Below are positions 1-9,274 of a stretch of 64,000 nucleotides of DNA, one piece after another. Source of the stretch: an uncultured Bacteroidales bacterium. Its GTDB lineage: Bacteria; Bacteroidota; Bacteroidia; Bacteroidales; UBA932. A program made the translations under genes and the position numbers. The notes beneath the pieces were generated by a model. The model was not told the DNA's origin. It was given only the letters and a program-made list of their open reading frames with translations, and did no database searches. Each line of letters opens with the position of its first letter. Positions within the stretch are counted from its first letter, which is position 1. The stretch covers positions 23,607-87,606 of the forward strand of contig CAMYAE010000007.1 in NCBI GenBank assembly GCA_947253655.1. Reading direction: 5' to 3'.

Positions 1-183
1 ATTATAATAGTCTTCTCTAATTTTTTCGAGTTCGGCCTTTTCAGCTTCGGTCGGCAGCTCCCCTTTTGGGAGAATGTAGTTGGTGGAAGCATTTTCAGTC
101 TTCGGGGGCAGTTCATTATAAGTACAGCCGGAAGACATAATCATTACCGATATTGTCGTAAATATATAAAAAAATTTTTTCAT
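1..183 (-). CDS. Lipoprotein, N-terminal part only (runs off the left edge)
   Basis: The start codon and the first 61 codons lie on the minus strand; the rest is outside the window. The protein opens with MKKFFYIF, a hydrophobic stretch, and a lipobox ending SSGC, so it should be a lipid-anchored protein. It starts 6 nt after the susD stop in the same direction, so it is the next gene of the pncB-susC-susD operon. Lipoproteins in this position usually help SusC/SusD bind or process the ligand at the cell surface. The visible part is low-complexity (Glu/Lys/Ala-rich) and does not allow a family assignment. Confidence 0.7.
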   Translation of the reverse strand, partial: MKKFFYIFTTISVMIMSSGCTYNELPPKTENASTNYILPKGELPTEAEKAELEKIREDYYN

Positions 184-189
184 AATCTT

Positions 190-1569
190 CTATCCTATAT
201 ATCCGGGGTTCTGCACCATATCCGGATTCAGTTCTATATCGCCTTTATAAATAGGTGCCGTATATAAATATTTCCTGGTGGTATATTTCATTCCGTTATT
301 GATTATCCACCACTCCGGACAGCCGTTACGCTTCAATTCAAACCACCTGTCACCTTCCATATAAAGTTCTTTCTGCCTCTCGTCCAGAATGGCCTGAATC
401 AGAGGGGTAAGTGGTTTCCCCGTGCAATCTTCAACTATCTTGTCCCCATCCCTGACCGGAGGAAGGGCAGGTGAAACATAGTCTGCTACACCTTCTATCC
501 TGTTGCGTCTCAGTAGGTTGAGCCATTCCAAGGCTTCTTTTTCTCTGCCCTCATGATAATATGCTTCTGCAAGCATGAGCACAATTTCGGAAAGACGGAC
601 TTTGCATTCCGCAACTTTTATATTCATCCTTCGAGAGTCAAATGAGGTTTTATATCTTATATCATTTTCGGGATTTTTCCCGAATAATGCAATGAGCCTG
701 CTGCTTGCCGGCCTGGAGCCGATATAGGACCTTACGGCAGAGAAATACCAGTCCAATTCGCTTGAATTGTTGATATGTGACCTTAACATAACCTCGCCCA
801 GAGGCTCAGATACGGAGTTTATCATGGCAGCATATCCGGCAATCGGTGTCAGCTTATAGCCGCTTTGCGAAATTATATCCTCGCATAACGGTATGACGGC
901 GTTCCAGTCTTCGACCCAGAACAACAGTTTTGAAAGATATGCCTTTACAATATATTCGGTAAAGATATATAATTTGTCTGAGGGCTTCAATTCAAGCGAT
1001 TTCTTAAAAAGATCCTCTGTGTATTCGGCTGTCTCTTTCAGGTTTGCCCTTTGCGGTCTCGCACTTATATCGAACCTGTCCACTATGGGAAGTCCGGGCA
1101 GTTCCGAGGCCTTTTCGGTGTCCCATGCCTGACAGAAGTCCCTTATCATGTTGTAGTAGCAAATCCCCTTAATGGCGTATGAGGCCGAAAGGGTGCTTTT
1201 GGCCATGTCGGAGGTCCGTCCTGAAATATTTTCAATGACTATATTGCAGTCTCTGACAATTTCCCAAGTGTGTCTGTAATCGCTCTGTCTTTTATTAATG
1301 ATTTCTCCGGCGTAGGACGTGAGATTGTTTCCAACCTTGATATTCGCATCCAAATTGTCGGCACAGCCTTCAAGGCGTGCAATTGTCTCCATATTGCCGA
1401 CGATATATTCATCTCCTCCGCCCTCTATTTCCCTTAGCAAAGAGTGTATGATTGCGGCAAATTCTTCATCTGTCTTGGGGATTACCTCTCCTTGCGGCTG
1501 CACTGTCAGGTAGTTGGTGCAAGATGACAAGAAGACAGATATAATTATGTAAACAAGTTTTTTCTTCAT
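190..1569 (-). CDS. SusD/RagB-family nutrient-binding outer membrane lipoprotein
   Basis: 459 aa. A hydrophobic signal ends in a lipobox (LSSC at about residues 14-17), followed by the usual SusD opening (NYLTVQPQGEV). The middle carries TPR-like helical segments, with the family pattern of 'LAEAYYHEGREKEALEWLNLLRR' type around residue 330 onward, and the C-terminal 'DERQKELYMEGDRWFELKR' signature near residue 400. SusD proteins are surface lipoproteins that lid the SusC transporter and bind its ligand. The start codon overlaps the susC stop by one base (TAATG), which indicates translational coupling. The ligand cannot be read from the sequence. Confidence 0.95.
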   Translation of the reverse strand: MKKKLVYIIISVFLSSCTNYLTVQPQGEVIPKTDEEFAAIIHSLLREIEGGGDEYIVGNMETIARLEGCADNLDANIKVGNNLTSYAGEIINKRQSDYRHTWEIVRDCNIVIENISGRTSDMAKSTLSASYAIKGICYYNMIRDFCQAWDTEKASELPGLPIVDRFDISARPQRANLKETAEYTEDLFKKSLELKPSDKLYIFTEYIVKAYLSKLLFWVEDWNAVIPLCEDIISQSGYKLTPIAGYAAMINSVSEPLGEVMLRSHINNSSELDWYFSAVRSYIGSRPASSRLIALFGKNPENDIRYKTSFDSRRMNIKVAECKVRLSEIVLMLAEAYYHEGREKEALEWLNLLRRNRIEGVADYVSPALPPVRDGDKIVEDCTGKPLTPLIQAILDERQKELYMEGDRWFELKRNGCPEWWIINNGMKYTTRKYLYTAPIYKGDIELNPDMVQNPGYIG

Positions 1570-4500
1570 TAGAAGTCTATATTAATTCCTCCGGAAACAC
1601 TTCTTGTAGTAGGGTAGGTCGCTCCCGGCACCTCAGGGTCCATTCCGTCGTAAGAAGTGATGGTGAGGAAGTTATTTAACGACAGATTGAATGAGACGTC
1701 CCTTAGATGTAGCCGTGTTGTCCATTTGTCAGGCAATGACCAGGTTATCAATGCGGTCTTGAGCCTGAAATATGAATTGTCTTTCAGGTAAATTGCATCT
1801 ATTATATTGTAATCCATTGGATTGGATGCTGCAAAATTGTATTTTCCGTCGAAGCGGTCATAGATGCGTGGATATTTGACTCCCGTTCTCCTGTCTTCCG
1901 TCCACCTGTCAGTCCTGTCCCGTTTTACATTCAGGTGGTTGGAGTATAAATCACTGAATTCGGACTGGACTTCCTCGGTAGACACCCCGGAATGAAGGGC
2001 ATTCATATAACTTGCAGGATACCTTAATTTATCGTAAGTCTTTGACCCGAAAGAATATACACCGGAAAGGCTGAGACGGAGGTTTTTGTAGCCAAATGAA
2101 ATATTCAAGCCTCCGGTATAAGGTGCGATTCCCATTCCGAGAAAATATCTGTAATTGTCGGGATTGTTCAAGTCGGACACTTTTCCAAGTGAGGCATCGT
2201 CCCTCAATCTGAAAGAATAAAGGCCTGTCTCCCTGTCAATTCCATAGTATTTTCCTGCAAAAATAGAACTGATAGGGTAGCCTTGGACATAGCGGTCTTT
2301 GGCCGTGATTCCGCTTTTGGATGAAGGAACGTATTTGAGTACTTTGTTGTAGTTGTATGCAAAATTGACCGAGGCAGACAGTTTCCAATCTTTCGTTTTG
2401 ATGATTTCCCCTCTTAGGGTAGTCTCTATTCCACTGTTCATTATATCGGCCGAGTTGAAATACACAGAATAGAAACCTGTCGTGGACTGTACTTGTGAAG
2501 AAGTGACGACATCGGAACTTTTTCTGTAATAACCTTCCGTATTTATACACAGCCTGTCTTTCCATAGCCCTAAGTCGAGGCCGGCCTTTGCGTCCCCTGT
2601 CTTTTCCCAGCCGAGATTTGGATTAGGAGCTGCCGGGATTCTCCCCAACATATATGTCTCATCTCCGAAATAACGATATTGCTGTTGTAGGTATTTCATT
2701 ACAAGAAGGTGGGTCGTGCCGCTATTCACATCGCCTGTAAAGCCGTAGGCGGCTCTTATCGTTGCATGGGAGATGACAGGGGCCTTGCTTTTTATGAAAC
2801 TCTCTTCTCCAAGGTGCCATGCCGCACCGGCACTCCATGTAGGATTGAATTGACGATGGCTGCCGAAATTGGAACTGCCGTCTGTTCTAAGAGAAGCATT
2901 CGCGACGAATGTTTTACCGAAATAATAGTCGGCCGAGCCGTAGAAAGAAGCATATCTGGTTTTTGTAAAATACTGTCCGTTAAGTCTTTCCACTTGACTG
3001 AGCCACTGATCCGCAGGTCCCGATATTTCCGGAAGGGAAGAGGTGCCGGTCTTCGGGTCATAATTATATCTTTTGGTGAAAATAGTCTTTGAATCTGAGC
3101 CTCTGATTTCCGCTCCGGCAAGAACATTAAGAGTATGCTTGTCTTTATATGTCTGATTATAAGCGAGATGACCTCTAAGGATGTAACTGTCACGGTTTGT
3201 GCGATTTTGTGCAATACTGCCATAGAGTTTGGTTTGCGACTTGTCATCGTTGCCGAGCCTGTCCCTGAATGCTGTATAGGTGTATTTGTCCACAATCTTG
3301 TCTGTGGAATTGTTGGAATAGGAGTAGGAGCCAAGTCCGATAAATTTCAACGGGCCGAAAATATTATAATCGATAGTGACCCTAAGAGTATTGGAGGTGT
3401 TAATTGTGGAGGTGCTGTTGCAATTCAGTTCCCTTAGAATATTGAAACCTCTGTCAGGCAAGACTGTCTCTTTGCTGCGGCCATTATAAAAGCCCAGGGA
3501 AAAATAGGTATTGTCCGCAGAATAGCTCCCGTCTTCCTCATAGGCTTTCTCGTAAGGGTTTGCATAATAAGCATATAGGAAAGCGTTAACATAGCTGTCC
3601 GGGCTTATTGACTTTTGACGTGAAGTCTCTGCACCGAGGTTCAGACGGAGCTTTTCAATAGGATTGAGGTCTATATTGGCATTGAAACTGAAACGTTTGT
3701 AGTCGTTGTTGATAAGCATTCCGGAATCATCGTTGAAGCCGCCGGAAATATAGTAGGTGTATTTGTTGGAGCCGCCGTTCAGAGACAGATGATGATTATG
3801 CGAAAAAGCATTTCTGAATAGCAGGTCGTACCAATTTGTGCTGATTCCCCGAAGGCTATTAATATAATCGTCCTGGGCTGCCCTGTCGTCCTTTATGGCG
3901 GCAAACCTACCCATACCCGACCTTATCTGCCCCACTATGCCTATTACCGGAAATATTGCAGTCGGGTCGTTTTGTGAGCGGACATATCCTTCTTTGGAAA
4001 ACTCGTCCCACAACTCCTGTTCCCAGTCAAGTTTTTCCGCACTGTTCATCAGAGCGAGGTTTTTCTGAGGTTTGAAAGACCATGTGAAATTGTTGTTATA
4101 TGACACTTTCATCTTGCCGCTTTCGCCTCGTTTGGTCGTTACCACTATTACTCCGTTGGCGGCTCTCGAACCGTAGATAGCAGCTGCCGCCGCATCTTTA
4201 AGTATCGTAATACTCTCTATATCATTCGGATTTATGCCTCCGACCCCATTTACAAAAATATTGTCGAAGCCGCCTGTCGCAAGTTCTTCAGAAGAAAGGG
4301 CAGGGGAGTCATTCTGGAGCGGCACTCCGTCCACAACCCAAAGCGGCTCGCTGCTGCCGCCGATATTGTTGGCTCCTCTGATTCTGATCCTTGACTGTGT
4401 CCCCGGCTGTCCTGAAACGGCCTGAACGGCAACTCCGGCCACCTCTCCCTGCATAAGGGCACTTACAGAGGCGAGAGGCTTCGATTTGAATTTATCCGAA

Positions 4501-4883
4501 TCGATAATTCCGACAGAGCCTGTGATACGTTTTACAGTGGTCTGGGCATATCCCGTCACGACCACCTTGTCGAGTTCGGTGTTGTCAAATTCCAGGATTA
4601 TACCGACATTATCAAGCTTCCGGTTAATAATATCATATTCATAGTCTTTCATTCCGAGCGAGGAGAATATCACAGCTTTCACTCCTTCGGGAATGTCAAG
4701 TTCGAACTTGCCGTCAGAATCGGTAATGGCACCTTTGGACGCAAGCCCTTTGCAGAGCACACCGGCACCGATTACCGGGTTTCCGTCGGTGTCGGAAACT
4801 GTCCCGGTCATCTTTCTCGATTGTCCGGCTGCTGTGGCCGCAAAAGATAATGAAAGTAAAAATATGTATATTAACTTTTTCAA
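1569..4883 (-). CDS. SusC/RagA-family TonB-linked outer membrane transporter
   Basis: 1104 aa. A signal peptide (cleavage near residue 20) is followed by a carboxypeptidase-regulatory-like domain (about 22-105), a TonB plug (about 110-240, with 'IRIRGANNIGG' and 'PLWVVDGVPL' SusC signatures) and a large beta-barrel ending in a terminal Phe (GGINIDF). SusC proteins import ligands delivered by SusD across the outer membrane using TonB energy. The start codon lies 5 nt after the pncB stop, and susD follows with a one-base overlap. The gene is full length for the family. The substrate is not evident; the operon partner pncB is unusual (see findings). Confidence 0.96.
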   Translation of the reverse strand: MKKLIYIFLLSLSFAATAAGQSRKMTGTVSDTDGNPVIGAGVLCKGLASKGAITDSDGKFELDIPEGVKAVIFSSLGMKDYEYDIINRKLDNVGIILEFDNTELDKVVVTGYAQTTVKRITGSVGIIDSDKFKSKPLASVSALMQGEVAGVAVQAVSGQPGTQSRIRIRGANNIGGSSEPLWVVDGVPLQNDSPALSSEELATGGFDNIFVNGVGGINPNDIESITILKDAAAAAIYGSRAANGVIVVTTKRGESGKMKVSYNNNFTWSFKPQKNLALMNSAEKLDWEQELWDEFSKEGYVRSQNDPTAIFPVIGIVGQIRSGMGRFAAIKDDRAAQDDYINSLRGISTNWYDLLFRNAFSHNHHLSLNGGSNKYTYYISGGFNDDSGMLINNDYKRFSFNANIDLNPIEKLRLNLGAETSRQKSISPDSYVNAFLYAYYANPYEKAYEEDGSYSADNTYFSLGFYNGRSKETVLPDRGFNILRELNCNSTSTINTSNTLRVTIDYNIFGPLKFIGLGSYSYSNNSTDKIVDKYTYTAFRDRLGNDDKSQTKLYGSIAQNRTNRDSYILRGHLAYNQTYKDKHTLNVLAGAEIRGSDSKTIFTKRYNYDPKTGTSSLPEISGPADQWLSQVERLNGQYFTKTRYASFYGSADYYFGKTFVANASLRTDGSSNFGSHRQFNPTWSAGAAWHLGEESFIKSKAPVISHATIRAAYGFTGDVNSGTTHLLVMKYLQQQYRYFGDETYMLGRIPAAPNPNLGWEKTGDAKAGLDLGLWKDRLCINTEGYYRKSSDVVTSSQVQSTTGFYSVYFNSADIMNSGIETTLRGEIIKTKDWKLSASVNFAYNYNKVLKYVPSSKSGITAKDRYVQGYPISSIFAGKYYGIDRETGLYSFRLRDDASLGKVSDLNNPDNYRYFLGMGIAPYTGGLNISFGYKNLRLSLSGVYSFGSKTYDKLRYPASYMNALHSGVSTEEVQSEFSDLYSNHLNVKRDRTDRWTEDRRTGVKYPRIYDRFDGKYNFAASNPMDYNIIDAIYLKDNSYFRLKTALITWSLPDKWTTRLHLRDVSFNLSLNNFLTITSYDGMDPEVPGATYPTTRSVSGGINIDF

Positions 4884-4888
4884 TAGGA

Positions 4889-6379
4889 CTAATCTATTTG
4901 GAATTCTTTAATCTCTTTATTCAGTCTCTCCAAAATGCCGAGCTTCACCTGACGCATCTCCTCTGATATATCCACCTTGTAGTAGTGTGGGTTTATCAGA
5001 CGTCGCTCCGACGGGCTGAAACGGTGCAGGGTGCTGTTGTAGAACTCTTTCTTTTCAATTAAGGTGTGGTGCTCGCAAACCTCCTTGCCGCCCTCTATGA
5101 CAATGGATTGCAATGGCCTGAATGTGTATGTGCCGGCCTCGAAAGTCTTGAACTTATATCTGTCCTGCTCATCGTAGATAGTGAATTCCTCACCGGCCTC
5201 TATTCTCCTTGACGTCTCGTCACCCCTTAGGCAGGTTACGTCGGCCTTATGTATCTCACCCATTTCCGCATCCTTTTTGGTAATCCTGTATGTGATTTGG
5301 AATCCGGGGTTTATAAGTTTTATAGTGTCTTCCGATCTCTTCAAAACCGGCTCATTGTCAATGCTTACCAATTTGTAGACATTGCCGAAGCAAGGGGCTG
5401 CCTTGCTGGTGGCTATGGCATCCCCGACACCGTAGCCGTCTATTCGTGCTCCCTGCCTTTCCAAATCTGTAATCAGGTATTCGTCCAATGAGTTGGTGGC
5501 GAATATCTTGCAATTCTTCATCCCATGTTCGTCAAGTATATTCCGGACTTCTGTCGACAGGTAGGCAAGGTCGCCGCTGTCCAGACGTATTCCGTAACCA
5601 TGCGGGTAGGAGTCATCTATGCCTTTCTCTTTGAATGCCCGTATTGCATTGAGTATGCCGCATTTGAGAGTGTCGTAGGTGTCAATCAGCAGAATCAGGT
5701 TTTCTCCTTTGTGAGTTTCGATATAGTCTAAAAAAGCCTTGTGCTCTCCTTCAACCGTACTGCCGTAAGATGTTACGAAGCTGTGAGCCATGGTGCCGCT
5801 TGACGGGACACCATTGATAGCCCCCGTAAGGATATTGGAAGTGTTGGAACAGCCGGCTATGATTGCAGCTTTACCTCCGTAAATCGCTGCCCATGGGCCA
5901 TGGGCCCTTCTTGAGCCAAATTCGCTGACGGGCCTGTCTGTCGCACGGCACACTCTGGAAGCCTTGGTGGCTACTGCCATTTGGTGATTCATAATGCACA
6001 GAATGGGGGTTTCAAGCACTTGTGCCTCAATAAGTGGAGCCTCAACAATGATGATAGGCTGATTCGGAAAGGCAATCTCCCCCTCCCGCATTGCATAGAT
6101 GTTCCCTGTGAACTTCATCTTTGAGAGGTATTCCCTGAACGGGGCATATTCTGCTCCCGGAATAAACTTTTCATAAAATTCTGCCGGCTCTCCTCCCAGC
6201 TGCCGGACCATTGAAATAACTTCCTCCGTGCCACTGACGACAGCCCAATTGTTGTTCTCCGGTGCGACCCTGTAAAACATGTTGAAAATGGCTATCTTGT
6301 CTTTTCTTCCGGTTTCATAAAAAGACTTTCCCATTGTGTATTGGTATTTGTCTGAGCAATAAGCGTTTTTGAGTTCCAT
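4889..6379 (-). CDS. pncB: Nicotinate phosphoribosyltransferase
   Basis: 496 aa. PncB joins nicotinate to PRPP, with ATP hydrolysis, to give nicotinate mononucleotide, the entry step of the Preiss-Handler NAD salvage route. Recognisable blocks are YQYTMG near the N-terminus, EFGSRRAHG at residues 153-161, GTMAHSF at 195-201 with the conserved phosphorylated His, and RLDSGDL near 268. Length suits the longer bacterial PncB type. It is the first gene of the operon with susC and susD, with only 5 nt before susC. The start has a clear Met and is preceded by a TATATTTG box on the minus strand about 30 nt upstream. Confidence 0.95.
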   Translation of the reverse strand: MELKNAYCSDKYQYTMGKSFYETGRKDKIAIFNMFYRVAPENNNWAVVSGTEEVISMVRQLGGEPAEFYEKFIPGAEYAPFREYLSKMKFTGNIYAMREGEIAFPNQPIIIVEAPLIEAQVLETPILCIMNHQMAVATKASRVCRATDRPVSEFGSRRAHGPWAAIYGGKAAIIAGCSNTSNILTGAINGVPSSGTMAHSFVTSYGSTVEGEHKAFLDYIETHKGENLILLIDTYDTLKCGILNAIRAFKEKGIDDSYPHGYGIRLDSGDLAYLSTEVRNILDEHGMKNCKIFATNSLDEYLITDLERQGARIDGYGVGDAIATSKAAPCFGNVYKLVSIDNEPVLKRSEDTIKLINPGFQITYRITKKDAEMGEIHKADVTCLRGDETSRRIEAGEEFTIYDEQDRYKFKTFEAGTYTFRPLQSIVIEGGKEVCEHHTLIEKKEFYNSTLHRFSPSERRLINPHYYKVDISEEMRQVKLGILERLNKEIKEFQID

Positions 6380-6409
6380 ATCAATAGTTGTAGATTTGAC
6401 CCGTTTTCA

Positions 6410-6417
6410 CAAATATA
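6410..6417 (-). promoter_or_regulatory. Putative -7 box of the pncB-susCD promoter
   Basis: Read on the minus strand the bases are TATATTTG, matching the Bacteroidota primary sigma -7 consensus TAnnTTTG. It sits 30 nt upstream of the pncB start in a 157-nt divergent intergenic region. No good -33 TTTG is visible at the usual spacing. Confidence 0.45.
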
Positions 6418-6501
6418 CTTATTTATAAATATAATTTTCATTATTTCTGAAAGTTAGTCTTAAAATCGCCGCCGGTCTGTCAGAAGAAGTCGTTCTTTTT
6501 G

Positions 6502-6509
6502 TATATTTG
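6502..6509 (+). promoter_or_regulatory. Putative -7 box for the gene at 6537
   Basis: TATATTTG matches the Bacteroidota -7 consensus and lies 28 nt upstream of the small membrane-protein gene. A -33 TTTG is not obvious. Confidence 0.45.
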
Positions 6510-6536
6510 TTGAAATTACACCAATTATCTTAAGTT

Positions 6537-7076
6537 ATGAGAGTCTGTATCAGGGCAGCAGTTCTATTAGCTGTTTTATTTTCAAGTCATTATGTACTAT
6601 ATGCGGAGGAAACACATATTGTTGCAGATGAAGCTTCGGTCTGTTCTGTCTCCGATGTCGGTATTGACGGACACAAGAAGGCATCGATAGATATGCTCGA
6701 ATGCTTGATTATATATAATGGGCAATGGATTGAGCCGAATTCCTCTACAAGCACCATTCCTCCGTATTGTTATAATAGATATAGATTCGGAAGCTCCATG
6801 ATGAGGACAGGGTTTTTCATTTTTACGGCTAACGTCGGAAGCGCGATAGGTTATATAGCGACAACTGCAATATTAGGAGGAAAAGTAAGCAATGTGGCTA
6901 TATGGACTTTTGGAGGACTTGCAGCCGTAGGCTCCGCACTCTACCTTACGGGATTTCTAAATATGAGAAAAGTCGTTAATATACTCAATTCACAGAATTT
7001 ATCTTCTAATGAGCGTATCTATATGAATTTCGGCCTGCAGAAAGACGGGACTATCGGACTTGCTGTTAATTTTTGA
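6537..7076 (+). CDS. Small exported membrane protein of unknown function
   Basis: 179 aa. It begins with a signal peptide or anchor (MRVCIRAAVLLAVLF, likely cleavage after LYA near residue 23). A short polar region follows, then a motif FGSSMMRTGFF near residue 85 leading into two glycine/alanine-rich hydrophobic segments (about 90-115 and 118-140), and a C-terminus ending in Phe (GLAVNF). I do not recognise the family with confidence. It lies 15 nt upstream of the AmgK-RapZ fusion gene in the same direction and has a -7 box just upstream, so it may head that transcript. Confidence 0.75.
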   Translation: MRVCIRAAVLLAVLFSSHYVLYAEETHIVADEASVCSVSDVGIDGHKKASIDMLECLIIYNGQWIEPNSSTSTIPPYCYNRYRFGSSMMRTGFFIFTANVGSAIGYIATTAILGGKVSNVAIWTFGGLAAVGSALYLTGFLNMRKVVNILNSQNLSSNERIYMNFGLQKDGTIGLAVNF

Positions 7077-7091
7077 TTTTACGGAAGCTCT

Positions 7092-8513
7092 ATGACAGAA
7101 AAACTAAAAGAATTATTCGAATCATATACGGGTAGCGGGGTGGTTTCGGCAGAGGAACTTCCGGCTTCCGGTAGCAATCGGAGATATTTCAGAATCTCCG
7201 GGGCAGGAGGCACAAGCCTTATTGGAGCGATAGGGACAAGTGTTGAAGAGAACAAGGCTTTTATAGCTATCGGCAGACATTTTATTTCCAAAGGGATAAA
7301 GGTCCCGAAGATTTTTGCCGTCTCGCAGGACAGTCTTTGCTATCTAATGGAAGACTTGGGAAGCACCGGACTTTTTGACTTGGTAAGGCAAGGCCGCGAG
7401 AGCGGGGAATACTCCATGTTCGAAAGGCGATTGCTGTGCAGGGCTATCGCCAAACTCCCTGAAATACAGTTTGTCGGAGCCGACGGATTAGACTGGTCGG
7501 CCTGCTACCCGGAGCCTTGCTTCAATGAACGGACAGTGCTCTTTGACCTGAATTATTTCAAGTATTGTTTCCTGAAAGCAACCGGCTTGGATTTCAACGA
7601 AGTGCTGTTGCAGGACGATTTCGAGAAGCTGAAGGATGATTTGACCGGAGACTGCGGCAACACCTTCATGTACAGGGATTTTCAGGCGAGGAATGTAATG
7701 GTCAGGGATGATGAAATGTATTTCATTGATTTCCAGGGAGGAAGAAGAGGCCCGGTTTATTATGACATTGCTTCTTTTGTGTGGCAGGCAAGTTCCAGAT
7801 ACCCGGAAAGCCTTAAGGAGGAGCTTGTGAAGACCTATTTAGCCGCTTTGAAAGGATATACCCAAGTCGATGAGGACTGTTTTCATGAAAGGCTACGGCT
7901 TTTTGTCCTTTTCAGGACCTTGCAAGTATTGGGCACTTATGGCTTTAGAGGCTATTTCGAGAAGAAACCGCATTTTATAGCGAGTGTGCCGCACGCTCTC
8001 GGCAACCTCAGAAAGCTGCTCGCAAAGCCTTTTGAGCGTTATCCGTATTTGTCCGAAATTTTGCTTAAGCTTGCGAATATGCCTGAACTCAACTCGGTGT
8101 CATCGGATAGAAGATTAGAGGTCAGGATATATAGCTTCGCCTATAAAAAAGGCATTCCGGCCGACACTACGGGCAATGGCGGAGGATATGTATTCGATTG
8201 CAGGGCAATCAATAATCCCGGAAAATTTGAATATTACAGACAGTTCACCGGAATGGATGCCGAGGTGATCAAATTCTTGGAGGACGACGGGGAAGTCCTC
8301 AAATTCCTCGGCAGCGTATATCCTTTGGTGGATTCCCATGTCAGACGTTTCATCGGGCGGAAATTCACCAATTTGCAAGTTTGTTTCGGCTGCACAGGCG
8401 GACAGCACCGTTCGGTATATTGTGCGGAGCGGCTTGCCTCTCATTTGGCCTCCGAATTTGACCTCAAGATTACATTGACCCATAGGGAATTGGGAATAGA
8501 AAAAATCATTTAA
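7092..8513 (+). CDS. AmgK-like amino-sugar kinase fused to a RapZ C-terminal domain
   Basis: 473 aa. Residues 1-330 form an aminoglycoside-phosphotransferase fold kinase: SNRRYFR near 28-34, catalytic-loop YRDFQARN at 194-201 (Tyr instead of the usual His of HRD), and metal-binding DFQGGRRGPVYYD from 213. The DFQ...GP..YD pattern is that of AmgK, the anomeric MurNAc/GlcNAc kinase of cell-wall recycling. Residues about 341-465 match the RapZ C-terminal domain: SFAYKKGIP, YVFDCRAINNP, FTGMD and GCTGGQHRSV at 433-442. In E. coli that domain senses glucosamine-6-phosphate. The RapZ N-terminal P-loop domain is absent. The MurU-like gene follows 8 nt later, supporting a MurNAc-1-P to UDP-MurNAc route. 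Confidence 0.88.
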   Translation: MTEKLKELFESYTGSGVVSAEELPASGSNRRYFRISGAGGTSLIGAIGTSVEENKAFIAIGRHFISKGIKVPKIFAVSQDSLCYLMEDLGSTGLFDLVRQGRESGEYSMFERRLLCRAIAKLPEIQFVGADGLDWSACYPEPCFNERTVLFDLNYFKYCFLKATGLDFNEVLLQDDFEKLKDDLTGDCGNTFMYRDFQARNVMVRDDEMYFIDFQGGRRGPVYYDIASFVWQASSRYPESLKEELVKTYLAALKGYTQVDEDCFHERLRLFVLFRTLQVLGTYGFRGYFEKKPHFIASVPHALGNLRKLLAKPFERYPYLSEILLKLANMPELNSVSSDRRLEVRIYSFAYKKGIPADTTGNGGGYVFDCRAINNPGKFEYYRQFTGMDAEVIKFLEDDGEVLKFLGSVYPLVDSHVRRFIGRKFTNLQVCFGCTGGQHRSVYCAERLASHLASEFDLKITLTHRELGIEKII

Positions 8514-8521
8514 TAAGAATA

Positions 8522-9274
8522 ATGCAGAACGTCAGGAAAGCGATGATATTTGCTGCCGGGCTCGGTACAAGGCTTCGCCCGCTTACGGACAGTTTGCCAA
8601 AGGCTTTGGTGCCTGTGGCTGGCAAGCCGTTGTTGTGGCATGTAATCAATAAACTGAAGTCTTCCGGAATAGAGGAGGTGGTGGTGAATGTCCACCATTT
8701 CGCTGACATGCTCATCGGCTATCTGAATGATAATGACTTCGGCGTCACTGTCTCGGTTTCCGATGAAAGGGCTTTCCTGAGGGAGACGGGGGGAGGAATT
8801 CGTTTTGCCGAGCCTTTATTGTCTCTTGAAGCTTCGGAGTCTTTCATCGTCCACAACGTCGACATATTATCCAATCTGAATATCCCTGAATTTGTGGAAG
8901 CGGCTAAGCCTGACGCCTTGTCTACAATAGTTGTAAGTGGCAGGGAGACAAGCCGTTATTTCTTGTTTGACGAAAATATGAGATTGGCGGGCTGGACCAA
9001 TGTTTCAACAGGGGAGGTCAGGTCGCCTTATCCTCATCTCGATGTGGCCCATTGCCGCAAATTGGCCTTTGCCGGAATTCATCTGATGTCCGGTGAGGTG
9101 TTCAGGGCTTTTGAGAAAGAGAAAGCCGGAGACAGGTTTTCCGTCACCGACTTCTATATCAAGGCTTGCGCCGATTATCCGATATATGGCTATATTCCTG
9201 ACAATCTTAAACTTATGGATGTCGGCAAAATAGAAACCCTTAAAGAGGCCGAATCATTTCTTCAGGCTCTATAA
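8522..9274 (+). CDS. murU: MurU-like nucleotidyltransferase (sugar-1-phosphate uridylyltransferase family)
   Basis: 250 aa. The N-terminus carries the nucleotidyltransferase signature FAAGLGTRLRPLT at about 10-22 and LPKALVPVAGKP just after. It also has ETGGGIR near residue 90 and a metal-binding HNVD near 120. The size (about 220-250 aa, no left-handed beta-helix) fits MurU, which makes UDP-MurNAc from MurNAc-1-phosphate and UTP, rather than longer GlmU or RfbA enzymes. The position directly after an AmgK-like kinase gives the main support. Its last 35 bases overlap the convergent CPBP protease gene. Another sugar-1-phosphate substrate is possible. Confidence 0.82.
   Translation: MQNVRKAMIFAAGLGTRLRPLTDSLPKALVPVAGKPLLWHVINKLKSSGIEEVVVNVHHFADMLIGYLNDNDFGVTVSVSDERAFLRETGGGIRFAEPLLSLEASESFIVHNVDILSNLNIPEFVEAAKPDALSTIVVSGRETSRYFLFDENMRLAGWTNVSTGEVRSPYPHLDVAHCRKLAFAGIHLMSGEVFRAFEKEKAGDRFSVTDFYIKACADYPIYGYIPDNLKLMDVGKIETLKEAESFLQAL

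Noticed and set aside
2709..3437. Plus-strand open frames of 100-180 codons opposite susC
   Set aside because: They lie inside a clear SusC barrel, lack ribosome-binding sites, and have no protein-like pattern; they are antisense shadows.
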